Notes under the pieces: model-generated
The model's input: the letters and a program-made list of their open reading frames with translations, nothing else
Told to the model about the DNA's origin: nothing
Databases searched by the model: none
Shown: piece after piece, positions 22,819-35,515 of the stretch
Layout: every line of letters starts with the position of its first letter
Position numbering within the stretch: position 1 is the stretch's first letter
Assembly (NCBI RefSeq): GCF_000143535.2
Contig: NC_037319.1
Coordinates: 682,001 to 746,000, forward strand
DNA: 64,000 nucleotides
Direction of reading: 5' to 3'
From: Botrytis cinerea B05.10
Taxonomy: Eukaryota; Ascomycota; Leotiomycetes; Helotiales; Sclerotiniaceae
Program-made: the position numbers and the translations under genes

Positions 22819-23863
22819 TCATTTTGCATAATTCTCACCCAACCACTCCCTGACAAGTCCCGCAATCTCTTCTGGCCTCTCATATGGCATCCAATGCGCC
22901 GCATCCAACAAGGGCTTCTGATCCAACTTCGGCAACCATCCCTGCTGAATCGCCGGATACATGGTCTCGACACGGCATGGGCCATCGTCTTTCCCTCCAA
23001 TATACAATACCGGAACATCCACCTTGTCTCTACCTTCAGGAAGGTTCTCATCGCACAGGTGCTGCTGCTCCAAAAAGGCACGGTACCAGCACTGTGGCGC
23101 GTCGAAACCATCACGGCGCATTCTGTCGATGAAGTCCTGGCGGAACTTTGTGTCCTGAGCGTAAGGACGGACTTCCGGACCCGGAGCGCTGCTCGAAAGG
23201 TGCTGACGCATAGCATTTGGGACGCAGAAGTATCGCTTCATCGAGTCACCTGTGCCATGAATGCAAGAGTAGAGACGCTCAACGTTGTCTTTGAGGAGTT
23301 TGCCACCATTTGGGTCGGCAAAGAGGTACCTAAAAAGATCAAAATTGGTTCTGTTGGGCGTAGCTTCGCGGATTTACTTACCAGTAGTGCAAGGTTCCGT
23401 AGCCGAAAGCCTGCTCGGCGGTCTTATTCCATTTCGCGATATCGAAACGCTCACGACATGGGGGGGTATATGCGACATTGAAAAACATGCAGCCAACGAC
23501 GCGGTCAGGGTGGTAATTGTAGAGACGGGCGGCACAAATGGATCCCCAGTCGTGACCGATGGAAATTACTTTGTCCACCTTTTCCGTGTCGATGATATCG
23601 ATGAGATCCATGGTCATTACATCCCACCTATACTCGGCTGGATCGGTTGGCTTGTCGGTGCCGTCATAGCCAAGTAAATCTGGAATGATAATGGGGAAGT
23701 TGGTATCAATAAGACGCTCTGCGATACCCTTCCACATCTCGGCATGGTCGGGCCAGCCATGCTGGAAGAAAAGGGTTGGAAGAGATCTGTCGCCTTCGGA
23801 CGTGTAGTATGTGTAAGTATAACCCCGCGATGTCTTCAAGGTCTTCTTCTCGAAAGCGTCCAT
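22819..23863 (-). CDS. Epoxide-hydrolase-like alpha/beta hydrolase (330 aa, one intron)
   Basis: Exons 23382-23863 and 22819-23329 on the minus strand, intron 23330-23381 (52 bp, GTAAGT..TTTTTAG) splitting a Trp codon; length is usual for the family. Start is the ATG of MDAFEKKTLKTSRGY; an upstream in-frame stretch lacks an ATG that would fit better. Motifs: HGWPD (oxyanion-hole motif, usually HGFPE/HGWPx), the nucleophile elbow GHDWGS with Asp as nucleophile, which is the epoxide hydrolase/dehalogenase type, the acid-loop GGKDDGPC and the catalytic His in DAAHWMPYERPEEI. A cap domain lies between. These proteins hydrolyse epoxides to diols (or related substrates) in the cytosol; the natural substrate is not evident. 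The gene appears complete and intact beside decayed neighbours. Confidence 0.88.
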
Positions 23864-24607
23864 CTTGAAATTCAATTGACAAGTGTAGTCACCGCGGATT
23901 CTCAAGAATGTCAAGTGATAATGTCAGAAGCTTGGAGAGGTATAAGGAGCAGGTAGGTCAAGGCCCTTTTTAACATGCACCTACTCTTTTAAACCTTCCG
24001 GTACCAGGCGGAAAGTAGCATCGGCGAGTCAGGCGTAGATTATATTTGCGAAGCATTTGTAAGACGAATTAGGGTAACGCACGAAAGTATCCGCCCCCAC
24101 ATTCTACTTATAAATATAGGAGGGTTTTTTGGCGATGCTTGATGTAAGTTTGACTGCCAACATGTGGTATGAACTATGCGATGCTGTAATGGTTTTAAAA
24201 ACCCACCAGCTAATTGTCGATCGGGCAACGCGGTAATTGGTGGTAAATTATTCAGCCAAGTATGTTGCCCGGCTCCCACCACAGACTGACGGGGGAGTTC
24301 GTCTTTCTTAGTCATCCCTGTGATTACTATACAACGTAGTTCAACGCCGAATAGCCCATGTCACCAAGTGCCCCACTTTCACCTCAATTTACAAATAGCT
24401 TTAAAGCTCTAGCCTTCGATTATAGAAGTAGTGGATTAGTAGTAATATTAGGATCCTCTATTGAGCTCGGAATCGGTGCGAGAGCCTTTTTTGCCTCGGC
24501 AACAAGGCGATCAACACGTGCTGGCTTCACGTGATCCTGGCCGGCTATTTCCGTCACTGAATTTTATTATGAAAGATATTTAGTATTATCGGAAATAGAC
24601 AGCAAGT
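23864..24607. promoter_or_regulatory. Upstream region of the hydrolase and left border of the AT-rich island
   Basis: Contains the hydrolase promoter (a minus-strand TATATTTATAAG candidate at about 24108-24119). From about 24340 composition begins to change. Two CACGTG E-box-type hexamers sit at 24515-24520 and 24528-24533 just before the AT-rich block. Confidence 0.4.
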
Positions 24608-24642
<35 letters not shown>

Positions 24643-24667
24643 TTATATATTTATATATTTATATATT
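24608..24667. repeat. AT microsatellite
   Basis: A run of (TA)n followed by repeated TTTATATA units, about 60 bp, marking the left edge of the AT-rich island. Confidence 0.9.
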
Positions 24668-25144
24668 TTCAATTGTAGTATATATTCTGATTCTACTATT
24701 ACTAGCCGTCGGGGAAAAAGAATTTTTCAGACTATGGATTCATAGTAGCTTTTTTTCTTTTTTTTGTTATGAGAACTGCCTCTAGGGTTATATAGAAGTA
24801 TTTAGAAATCTTTTGAAATGGTTTAAACTAGATTTCAAATAGGAATTCAATAAGATTATAATTAATTGCAATTCTTGTAATTATAATAATAAAATTAATA
24901 ATTATTCTTAAATACAAAGCTTTACATTATAATGAAATTCATTTCCTTTATATAAATCTTTATTTTCAGTATACTAATCCCTAAATCCTTTCAATATAAT
25001 AGATTACAATAAATCGTATTGTGTTTTAGAAATGCTAATACTTTCTAATGCTTTATTACATATTCAAATCATATAAGTTCTAATGTTTTAGTTTATTATT
25101 CTATTTTTGAAATTAGTTCTCTAAAATACTTTTAATAATTAAAT

Positions 25145-25173
25145 ATAATTTCACAAAAAATTTGCAAAGTTAT
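25145..25173. repeat. 29-bp palindrome, copy 1 (A2 LTR)
   Basis: Left arm ATAATTTCACAAA, spacer AAA, right arm TTTGCAAAGTTAT. The right arm is intact apart from one G-to-A; the left arm shows C-to-T change. Flanks AAT and ATT extend the symmetry. Confidence 0.85.
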
Positions 25174-25983
25174 ATTCCTTTTAATTCCAAGATTAATCTA
25201 TTATCCTATAATTTCTGATTGATTTATTATCAATTCGTTATAATACTATCCCCTTTTTAATCTAGCATTTGTTCCAAATATTTATATAGAATGTATTATT
25301 TCATTTGGGATATTTATTATTGTATAGTATTTTCTTATTTAATATAACTAACAACTTTTATAAATGAAAGGAAAGATTATATTTAGTTTGTTTTGTTGAA
25401 TTCTATGGTTTCGAAATATCTTTTTATTTTTTATATAAATGTTAAAGATATAAATGTATTGTTTCTTTTTCAAATTTCTTATAATACATCAAGTGTATTT
25501 ATTAAAAGTGAAAATGTGATATTTGTAGTCCTATAGAAAATGATTGGGATAGTTTGGATTATTAAAAAACCAAATTGAATAAAAAGAAGGAATATACAAT
25601 TAATATTTTTCAAAAAGTAATAACTAAAATCTTATAATTATAAAAGCAAAAACATTTCCTATTAAAATATAAATCTGAAATACTTTATTGTAATTTACAA
25701 ACTCTTAATAAATTAATAAAAGTAAAAAAGAAAAAGAGATTTGAAAAGGAAAAGATTGAAAAGAAATATATTAAAAAAGAAATAGTAAATATTAATATTA
25801 TATCTATTTTTATTGATTCTTTTTTTTTTGATTTCTTTGATTCTTTTTTGTTTGAATTGTTCAAAACGGATTTTGAGGCTTTATTAGCAGGTATAGGTAT
25901 TTCAAATGGAATGTCTATAGTTTTTTAGGGTAGTTGAAATCTTTTTTGAGTTTTTATATATTTTCTGAATATAAATAATTTAA

Positions 25984-26172
25984 TTATTTAATTAAATACT
26001 TAATCTTATTTTTAATATATTTGTAATTTAATATTATTTCGATATTGTATATAGTATTTAGATTGATTAATTCAATTTCTGTAAATAATGTATTTAATAT
26101 TTCTAATAGTATTGATTTAAATAAGAATATATAGAATATTAAATGGATATTTATTATATTTAATAATTTCAA
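25984..26172 (-). pseudogene. Chromodomain remnant of gypsy integrase (element A2)
   Basis: A 62-codon frame beginning MKLLNIINIHLIFYIFLF and ending IILNYKYIKNKIKYLIK. It corresponds to the region in gypsy polyproteins that normally reads HPVFHVSLLEP...YEVEEILDSR..KGKLKYLVKW, after many C-to-T/G-to-A changes. Its sister copy is at 34031-34219. Confidence 0.65.
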
Positions 26173-26953
26173 TTGATAATTAATTATTTCTATTATTTTA
26201 TTAATTTTGAATGATTTTAGTTTTCTATAATCAAATTTATTGTTTAGTTTTTTGATTTTAATATTTTGTTATAGCAAATAAACTTTATTTTCTTTTTTAA
26301 GTATAGGTTTTATATTATATTTTATATTATAATATATTATTGTTTTGAAAAATATGAATCTTAAATTAAAAATCAATTATTTTTAGAGATCTTTTAGTTA
26401 TTCGATTTATATTATTATTGATTTGATATTAATTTTTTATGGTATTGGGATTTTATATATTTATAAATTAAATTCAAAATTAGCTTATACTAAAGTGATT
26501 TTCGTAGTTTTTATTTCCAATATATTATATATGAATTGTATTATAAATAATAGTTCTATTCAATTATCTTATCAATAATTTATATAATATTTAAGATATA
26601 CTTCCATTATCTAATTAATCCTTTTTATTTGATTATTTATTTATAAATAAAAAGATATTAATAATTTTCTTTTAATATCTATAAATATTAATAAAGTAAT
26701 TTAGAATTTTGAAATAAAAAGTTTATTTCGATTCGAGATTATTTTATTTAATATTTTATATATATTTATTATAACCTTTAAAAATATATATATTAATTAT
26801 TCAATATTCTATATTTCCTTAAATAATATTATATATATAAATTTCATTAATCTATTTATTATATTAAATATCATATTATATTCAATTCCTATAATAGAAT
26901 TCTTTGAAAGTAATAATTTAATTATAAAATTCTATATAATAGATTTTTATAAT

Positions 26954-27291
26954 TATCACAGGAGATAGCTATATCACTTGATATCATTATAATTGAAAAT
27001 AATAAAAATAAATAGTAATATACTAGATTGATTTAAGGATTGATTAAAAAAATCAAGTCTTATATATATATCTAAAATAAGTAATAAAATCACTTGAATA
27101 GATAATAATAATCTTTTTATAAATTATAGATATAATTATTATAAGTAGAGCTCTTAATAATTAATTTAATAAAAGTGTATATATTTATAAGAAAGATTAT
27201 AATAATTAATATAACTTTATAAAAAATATACAAAGTTATAGTTATATAAGATTTATATAATATTATATAGAATATAAGTTTTTCTATAATA
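26954..27291 (+). repeat. LTR of element B, left copy
   Basis: 338 bp, matches 52409-52747 throughout with one 1-bp length difference and many transitions. The expected ends are TGTCA..TGACA: the right copy keeps CCATGACA at its end, the left copy has TATCACAGG at its start. It carries one copy of the 29-bp palindrome. Confidence 0.75.
27211..27239. repeat. 29-bp palindrome, copy 2 (left B LTR)
   Basis: Left arm ATAACTTTATAAA, spacer AAA, right arm TATACAAAGTTAT. Homologous to copy 13 in the other B LTR. Confidence 0.85.
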
Positions 27292-28931
27292 TACTCTTCA
27301 AATCAATCAAATCCGATTGATCTGTATTTTTATAAATAAATAAATGAAAATCTTTTTAATAATAGTTAAACTATAATTAATAATAAACAAATTTAAATAA
27401 ATAATCGAATTGATTTCCCTTATTTATTCTATAAATACACAAACAAAAAGAAGAAAATGATATAATATTATAAAGAAAATTTTTATTAAATGAATTATAA
27501 TATATATAAATATATATATATTTATATATAAATCCTTAATTGAATGATTTAATATCTTAAAGATTTGCTAATAAAATTGATTCCATTGATTTTGAAAATA
27601 ATCAAATATATTAATTATGAATATTGATTCGAAAGATTATTATATATAGTATTTATAATAATAATAAACTTAAATGATTTATTTCAAAAATAAAAAGTTT
27701 TTCATTTTAATAATTAATAAATAAAATAATAAGAATAAATTGATTTCTATTTAATTAATTTTGATTTTGAATAATTTCAATTAGTTTTTTTTTTATACCT
27801 TTTTTAATTAGAGATTCTGATTTTAAACAAATCATTCTTCCTTTTCTATATAAATATTTATTTGTTTTAAATAATCTTTTTTAATTATATTTAATAATAA
27901 TAATTGATTATATTAAATCTTTTAATAGAATTAATTCTTTTTATTATTTTATTTTTATTAATTCTTTACTTAGAATTCTTATATAGAATAGTATAATTAT
28001 AAATCCTTTAAATAGTTTTTATAATTCTTATATAATTTTTATTATTTATTAAATATATTCTCTTTATTTTGAAAATAGAAAATCAATTAAAATTATTTCT
28101 AGTTTTGAATTGTTTATAAAATCTGATATTCGATTGGAGAAAGTAAAAGATATTCGAAGTGTAATACTTTTTTATAATGAAGAGAATAATTAGATTATAA
28201 TTATTATTATAGATTATAAGAATCCTTTTCGTTTATTTAATTTGAGGGATATAAAGGAGTTTCTTTTTGATAAAAATAGTTTATCTTCTTTATTAAATAA
28301 TTCTTTATCTTCTTCTTTCTTTCATTTTCCTTTTCTTTATTCTAAATCGAAAAGAATGAAAGTTTGTTCCCAAGATTGTATTGAAAAAAAAAGATTGTTT
28401 GAAAATTGTTTCTTATAATCCAATAAATAAGAGTATTCAGAATAAGATATCTTATATTGAATATATTCAATCTCTTTTATTTAATTATTATAAAGATTAT
28501 AAAAAGTGTTTTAGAAGAAAAAGTGATAGTTTAATTTGATATTAGAAATATAATATTTATAAGTATTCAATTCTTTCTATTTTTTTGTAATTATTGATTA
28601 TTTGATTAATAAAGTTTTGGGATTTTGAATATATATTGATTTTTAGAAAAATAAATGATAAAAATTTTATTAATTATTTATTGAATTTTGAAAATTAATA
28701 TATCTTTTTAAAAAACAATTTCTAATAAGAAATCGATTTGTATTGTAATATCAATTATATTGATAATAGAAAAAGAGAATAAGAAGTTTATTAATTTTAA
28801 TTCTCTTTTATTATTAATACAAAGTATTTCTTTTATTCGATTTATATTATCTTTTTCTATTAAAAAAAAGTTATTATCTCCTTTTCCAATTAAAAAGCAG
28901 AAATTCATTTCGATCTTTCAATCTCCTATTA
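27292..28931. mobile_element. AT-rich interior, assigned to element B
   Basis: No protein can be read; more than 80 percent A+T by eye and stop-dense in all frames. It lies between the left B LTR and the insertion point of element A, hence assignment to B by position. Confidence 0.45.
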
Positions 28932-29506
28932 TATTACGACGGATTAGTAACAGGCTATAGAATCACCAATGTATAGGCTATAATGGTATTATAGGTCTCA
29001 ATGATTCAACTGTAGTATACTGGGGGACACTAGGTACCCAAAAAAAGCCTCAGATATGTATATAATATTAATCATAGGATATCCTAGAAACATAAGATAT
29101 AATTCCTAGGACAATAGATTTTAGGAAATATTGAATATAACTTTACAAACTTTTTGCAAAATTATATTAATAATATTTTAAAGAATTAATTCCAGAATAA
29201 AAGATAAATTAGAATATTAAGAGTTATAGAATTAATATTCTGTAATAACTAATTTAGAAACAATAATGCTTCAGAAACAATCGGCTATTCTAATTATCTA
29301 AATAAAATAAAGATTTATATAAAGGAATAGGTTTTATTATAATATAAAGCTTTATATTTAAAATAATAATTATTAATTTTATTATTATAATTATAAGAAT
29401 TATAATCAATTACAATCTTATTAAATTCCTATTTAAAATTTAATTTAAATTATTTCGAAAGATCCTTAAATACTTTTACATAACCCTAAAAATAATTCCC
29501 ATAATA
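28932..29506 (+). repeat. 5' LTR of element A
   Basis: 575 bp, begins TATTACGACGGATTAG (TGTTACG.. expected) and ends ATTCCCATAATA where the sister LTR has CTCCCGTAACA. It is more heavily mutated at its right end than the sister copy. Contains a 29-bp palindrome. Confidence 0.9.
29137..29165. repeat. 29-bp palindrome, copy 3 (5' LTR of A)
   Basis: Left arm ATAACTTTACAAA, spacer CTT, right arm TTTGCAAAATTAT; flanked by GAAT and ATTAA. Confidence 0.85.
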
Positions 29507-30820
29507 CTTTAAATATTCTTTTTATTTCAAATATCGATTCGATAATCAATTATTAATATAATATTCAAAGCTATTATTATAGATTAATTTATTAAAGATA
29601 TCAATAATATCGAAATAATCGATATCTTAAAGAAGATTACTATTAATGAAATATTTAAAATTGTTTTATTAAATAAGTATTAAAGTAGTTAATAAGAATT
29701 TAATACTTTCTTTTTATAATTTGAGATTTATTTTCAATTCAATAAAAACAAATTCACTATTAAGGAATTCAAGAATATATAGATAGTATTATATCTTTAA
29801 GATAAAATAATCAAATGGATTTAATTATATTTATACAATTATTTCGAATATAATAATAAGGATTGTATACAATTCATTTGAATAATTTTCAATAATTTTG
29901 AAGGATTTAAAATAGAGATTTATAGAATCTTTAGAAATTTTAATAAATTAAAAATAATAGAAAATAAAATCTTTAATTTTAAATAGATAAAATTAATATT
30001 AAAATATATTACAGAATTTCGAAAATATATTGAAACAATTAAATGAAATGAAATCGCTATTATAAATTATTATTATAAGGAATTCAAATCAGAAATCAGA
30101 TTAGAATTAAAAAGATTTATTGAAAATATAAATCTAAACAATCTAATTTAGAACTCTATCAAATCAAATAATCGTTTTTATAAATATTAATAAAGTTAAA
30201 GATTATATAAATCTTAAAAAAATTAAAAACAAAAGCATTATTGTAAAAATAAAAGTAAACTATATTACAATTTATAGAAATATAAAGATCTTATAGAATT
30301 AAATATTATATATTATATAAATGGAAATAATAATTTAGAAAAGAAATGAAAATGAGAAAACAATTTATATTTTGAATATAGAAAAGTAGAATATTGAATA
30401 GCAAATTGCTAAAGCAAAAAGATAAAAGGAAAAAAAAGCAATTTCAAATTTAAATTCAATAAAAACTAATTTAATATTATTTTTATAATTCTAGAAAATC
30501 TAATTAAATTCAAAAATATTGAGATTTTTATTATTAAGAAATTTCAATAATTATTAAAGGAATTATTATAAAATCAAAAGGATATAAATATAATAGATTT
30601 ATAAAAGCAAGAGTATTATAGAATCTTAATATTTTTTGTAATAGAAGAAAGTTATCAAAATAAGATAGAAATAGATTATATTATAATAAATTGGATAACT
30701 TATTATAATGAATTTTATAGAATTTATTAATTAAATAAAAAAGTAATTGAATAATTCTTTAAAAAGAAAAAAACAAAGAATTATTAGAATAATATAATAT
30801 ATAAGGATTTAACTTTTAAT

Positions 30821-30849
30821 ATAACTTTGTAAGAAATTCATAAAGTTAT
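30821..30849. repeat. 29-bp palindrome, copy 4 (interior of A)
   Basis: Left arm ATAACTTTGTAAG, spacer AAA, right arm TTCATAAAGTTAT. It is inside the element, about 1.3 kb after the LTR, so it is not an LTR-duplicated copy. Confidence 0.85.
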
Positions 30850-31639
30850 TTAGTAATTGAATATTATAGAATAAATGGAATAGATATATTATAAAATTTA
30901 AATAAATGGATATATACAATCAGTTATAATAAATTCAAAAACTATAGGAAATTTTATTGTATTAGAAATTATAAAGTATTTAAAAATATTATTTTAAATA
31001 AAATAATATTCTTATTAATTATAATTAATTAATAAATAACTAATAGGGTTTAATAAAAAGATTTTACAAAAAACAATTCTAATATAAATGAATATAATTC
31101 AATATATAAAGATTATACAGTTTGATATTATACCATTAAATCAATAATAGATTATCTTAGAAATACTATAATTAAAGATATATAATTCGAAAATAGATTG
31201 AATATAAGGAATTATAACATTTGATTAATACAAAAGCGATTATAGGGATACTAAAGGCATTTGCAAAATATAATATATATTAAGGAGAATTGAATACAAA
31301 TAATATCGGTGATATAGGATATTTAGTTCAAAATTCTTTATTAAAAGTGAAAACTAGTATATCTTCTTTACAAATGTAAAAGCTAACAATATGGTATAAA
31401 ATTGTAATTGAAGTAAAAGAAAAGTCTATGATATTAAAACAATATAAGAATTATAAATATATTTTCAAAGAATTAGGGATTTATAAGGCTTTATTGGAAT
31501 ACAAGTTATAGAATTATAAGATAATATTAAAGAAAGGTAAAATACTTATATATATTCCAATTTATTCAATATCAGTCAATAAATTAAAAAGGTTTAGAGA
31601 ATATATTGATAATAATTTAGCTAAAAAATGAATTAAGGA

Positions 31640-32146
31640 ATTTGTATTCCAAATAGCCAATCTAATTATATAGGTATTTAAAAAGAATGGATTTGATAGA
31701 TTAATTGTAAACTATAGAAAGCTTAATATATTCATTAAAAAGAATCGATATTCATTTCTATTAATTATAGAATTAAAAGATTGGTTAGGTAGAGCTATAA
31801 TATTTATTAAAATGGATTTATATAATAGTTATGATTTAATTAAAATAAAGGAAGATAAAAAATAAAATATAGGTTATACAAATACTAAGTTATATTATTT
31901 AAATTAATTAATATACTAATTATTTTTATAAGATTTATAAATAATATATTATTACAATATTTGAATATTTATTGTATATACTATTTAAATAATATTCTAA
32001 TATATTTAAATAATAAGATTCAATATATTAAAAATATTAATAATATTTTTAAAAACCTATTCAAAACAGATTTACTATATAAATTAAATAAATGTGAATT
32101 CTATATTATAAAGACAAAATTCTTGGGATTTATTGTATTAAGTTAA
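31640..32146 (+). pseudogene. Gypsy reverse transcriptase remnant (element A)
   Basis: About 31678-31865 reads KKNGFDRLIVNYRKLN, then NRYSFLLIIELKDWLGRA and IIFIKMDLYNSYDLIKIKED, which is clearly the gypsy RT stretch usually KKDGSLRLCVDYRKLN...LPLI.EL.DRLGGAKIFTKLDLR.AYNLIRIKEGDEW. At 31961-32146 CIYYLNNILIYL replaces the canonical C.VYLDDILIYS: both catalytic Asp of the YxDD box are Asn, as a G-to-A change gives. KLNKCEFYIIKTKFLGFIV follows as in the thumb region. The enzyme is dead. Confidence 0.85.
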
Positions 32147-34030
32147 AGATTCAAAATAAATAAAAACAAAATTAAAGTAATATTTGAATAAAAGCAACCA
32201 ATTATAATTAAAAAAATACAATTCTTTTTAAAATTCGTTAACTTCTATAAAAGATTTATTAAAAGTTATTTAGAGATTATTATATCCTTAATTATATTAA
32301 TTAGAAAAAATCAAAAAAGCTTCAAATAAATTGCCAAAATATAAAAGTCATTCAATACACTCAAATAAATAATAACAAAAGAATTAATATTATTAATTTT
32401 TGATTTAGAAAAAGAAATCATAATAAAAACAAACTTTTCAGATTTCATTATAAAAATAGTTCTAAGTTAACCAGGCCAAAATAGAAAATACTAATTAATT
32501 ATATTTTATTCCCGAAAACTATTATTAATTGAATTAAATTATAAAATATATAATAAAGAATTATTAATAATAATTAATATATTTAAAGAATAATAAATAT
32601 ATTTGAAAGAATCAAAATATATAATATAAATATATATAAATTATAAGAATTTAGTTTATTTTATTATAACAAAATAATTAAATAAATAATAGATTAGATG
32701 ATTGGAGATTATAATTAATTATAATTTCAGAATTTTATATATTAAAAGATTAGAAAATGTTAAAATTAATATTCTTAATTGAAAACTAAAATATTAAGAA
32801 AACAAAATATATAAATTATATATTATATTTAAGAAAGATAGCGAATTATTAATTTATAATATATTATAGTTTATAATAATATATCTATTAAAAAATAATC
32901 ACTTCAAAAAATAGATCTAATTATATTATAACAAAAATACTATTATTATATATATATATAAGATAATAGAATCAGAATTCATTATAGAAAATAATATTAT
33001 ATATTTTTATGGAAAAGTATATATTCTGAATCAAATAACTAAGGAATTTATAATAAAATAATATAGATTGCTAGTATATAAATATCAAAAAATTATAAGG
33101 ATATTTATAAAAATATAAGAAATCAATTACTTCCTACAAATGAGAATAATAATTAAAAAAATTATTAGAAATTATAATATTTATATACAAAACAAATTAT
33201 TATAATATATTTTATATAATCAATTCCAAATCTTAAATATACTTTTTTAATTATGGAAATCTATTATATAGAATTTTATAATTAAATTATTACTTTCAAA
33301 GAATTCTATTATAGAAATTGAATACGATATAATATTCAATATAATAAATAGACTAACAAAATTTATATATATAATATTATTTAAGGAAATATAAAATACT
33401 AAATAATTAATATATATATTTCTAAAAATTATAATAAGTATATATAAAATATCAAATGAAATAATCTCGAATTGAAATAAGCTTTTTACTTTGAAATTCT
33501 GAATTATTTTATTAGTATTTATAAATATTAAAAGAAAGCTATTAATATTTTTTTATTTATAAATAAATAATTAAATAAAAAGAATTAATTAGATAATAAA
33601 AATATATCTTAAATATTATATAAATTATTAATAAAATAATTGAATAGAATTATTATCTATAATACAATTTGTATATAATATATCAAAAATAGAAACTACA
33701 AAAATCATTCTAATATAAGCTAATTTTGAATTTAATTTATAAGTATATAAAATCCCAATATTATAAAAAGTTAATATCAAATCAATAATAATATAAATTG
33801 AATAATTGAAAGATTTTTAAGAATAATTGGCTTTTAATTTAAGATTTATATTTTTTAAAATAGTAGTGTATTATAATATAAAATATAATATAGAATCTAT
33901 ATTTAAAGAGGGAAATAAAGTTTATTTACTATAATAAAATATTGAAATCAAAAGATCAAATAATAAATTCGATTATAGGAAATTAGGATTATTCAAGATT
34001 GATAAGGTAATAGAAATAATTAATTATTAA

Positions 34031-34219
34031 TTGAAATTATTAGATATAATAAATATTTATTTAGTATTTTATATATTCTTATTTGAATTAGTATTATTAG
34101 AAGTATCAAATATGTTATTTACAAAAATTGAATCAGTTAATTTAAATACTATATATAATATTGAAATAATATTAGATTACAAATATGTTAAAAATAAGAT
34201 CAAATATATAATCAAATAA
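34031..34219 (+). pseudogene. Chromodomain remnant of gypsy integrase (element A)
   Basis: A 62-codon frame (MKLLDIINIYLVFYIFLFEL .. NIEIILDYKYVKNKIKYIIK in two pieces) equivalent to the integrase C-terminus and chromodomain. It is less mutated than the A2 copy (ILDYKYVKNK versus ILNYKYIKNK). Confidence 0.7.
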
Positions 34220-34940
34220 TTAAACTATTTATATTCAAAAAATATATAGGAATTTAAAAAAGATCTCAATTATTCTAAAAAGCTATAAATATTTTATTTA
34301 AAATATTTATATTTATTAATAAAATCTTAAGATTCGCTTTGAATAATTCAAATAAAAAAGAATTAAAGAAATCGAAGGAAAAAGAATTAATAAAAATAGG
34401 TATAATATTAATATTTGCTATTTCTTTTTTAATATATTCCTTTTTAATCTTTTCCTTTTTTAATCTTTCTTTTTTTTTTGTCTTTATTGGTTTATTAAAA
34501 ATTTATAAATTATAATAAAGTATTTCAAATTCATGTTTCAATAAAAAATATTTCTGTTTTTATAATTATAAGATTTTAATTATAATCTCTTTTTCTTTTT
34601 AATTCAATTTCTTTTTTTATTAGAATAAATTTTCCCAATTACTTTTAAATAGATTTTAGATATTATATTTTTTATTATTACAAATATATTCACTATATTA
34701 TAAAGAATTAGAAAGCAAAATAATACATTTATGATTAATATATTTATATAATAAATATAAAGATATTTCGAAATCTTTTTGTTTAATAAAATAAATAAAA
34801 TAGATTTATTCTTTTTTTTTATTAATATTCAAAAAAGATATAATAAAGAAAAAAAGAAACATTATAATTATTAAATATACAAAAGAAAAGATATATTAAT
34901 ATAAATGTTTGAAATAAGTATTAAACTAAAAAAAGAATAA

Positions 34941-35515
34941 TATTATAACAGATTAATAATAGGCTATAGAATTACCAATATATAGACTATAATAGTATTA
35001 TAGATCTTAATAATTCAACTACAATATACCAGAGAATACTAGGTATTTAAAAAAAACCTCAAATATATATATAATATTAATTATAGAATATTCTAGAAAT
35101 ATAAAATATAGTTTCTAGAATAATAGATTCTAGAAAACATTGAATATAACTTTACAAACTTTTTGCAAAGTTATATTAATAATATTCTAAAAGATTAGTT
35201 TCAAAATAAAAGATAAACTAGAATATTAAGAGTTATAGAATTAGTATTCTATAATAAATAGCTTAGGAATAATAATACTCCAAAAGCAACCAGCTATTCT
35301 AATTATCTAAATGAAATAAAGATTTATATAAGGAAATAGATTTTATTATAATATAAAACTTCATATTCAAAACAATAATTATTAGTTTTATTATTATAAT
35401 TATAAAAATTGCAATTAATTACAACCTTATTGAATTCCTATTTGAAATCTAGTCTAAACCACTTCGAGAGATCTCTAGACACTTCCACGTGACCCTAGAG
35501 GCAGCTCCCGTAACA
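34941..35515 (+). repeat. 3' LTR of element A
   Basis: 575 bp. Its last 60 bases keep near-normal composition (CACTTCGAGAGATCTCTAGA, CCACGTGACCCTAGAGGC, CTCCCGTAACA), in contrast to the 5' copy, showing the unmutated family sequence. Confidence 0.9.
35146..35174. repeat. 29-bp palindrome, copy 5 (3' LTR of A)
   Basis: Left arm ATAACTTTACAAA, spacer CTT, right arm TTTGCAAAGTTAT: the best preserved pair of arms in the plus orientation of the spacer CTT. Confidence 0.88.

Larger units (their letters stand above)
24765..26936 (-). mobile_element. Truncated minus-strand Ty3/gypsy element A2 (3' LTR plus integrase end)
   Basis: The 3' LTR, reading on the minus strand, is 24765-25245 (481 bp): its outer end TGTTATGAGAACTGCCTC matches the reverse complement of the LTR end of element A at 35500-35515, its inner end ATTCGTTATAATA matches the LTR start. 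Directly inside is a polypurine tract (minus-strand AAAAAGGGG, 25247-25256). At 25984-26172 a frame matches, residue for residue in most positions, the chromodomain-region frame of element A at 34031-34219. Alignment with A runs on to about 26936, equivalent to about 33250 of A, where the B element LTR interrupts it. Middle parts of this LTR differ from A's, so A2 is a related, not identical, family member. All coding potential is destroyed. Confidence 0.75.
28932..35515 (+). mobile_element. Complete Ty3/gypsy LTR retrotransposon A, RIP-decayed
   Basis: 6584 bp. Direct LTRs 28932-29506 and 34941-35515 are both exactly 575 bp. The element is flanked by a perfect 5-bp target duplication, TATTA at 28927-28931 and TATTA at 35516-35520. 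Order inside matches gypsy: reverse transcriptase at about 31640-32150, integrase with chromodomain ending at 34219. The polypurine position before the right LTR reads AAAAAAAGAATAA. LTR differences are C/T and G/A transitions, so the low identity reflects mutation load and not age alone. No open gag or pol survives. Confidence 0.9.
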
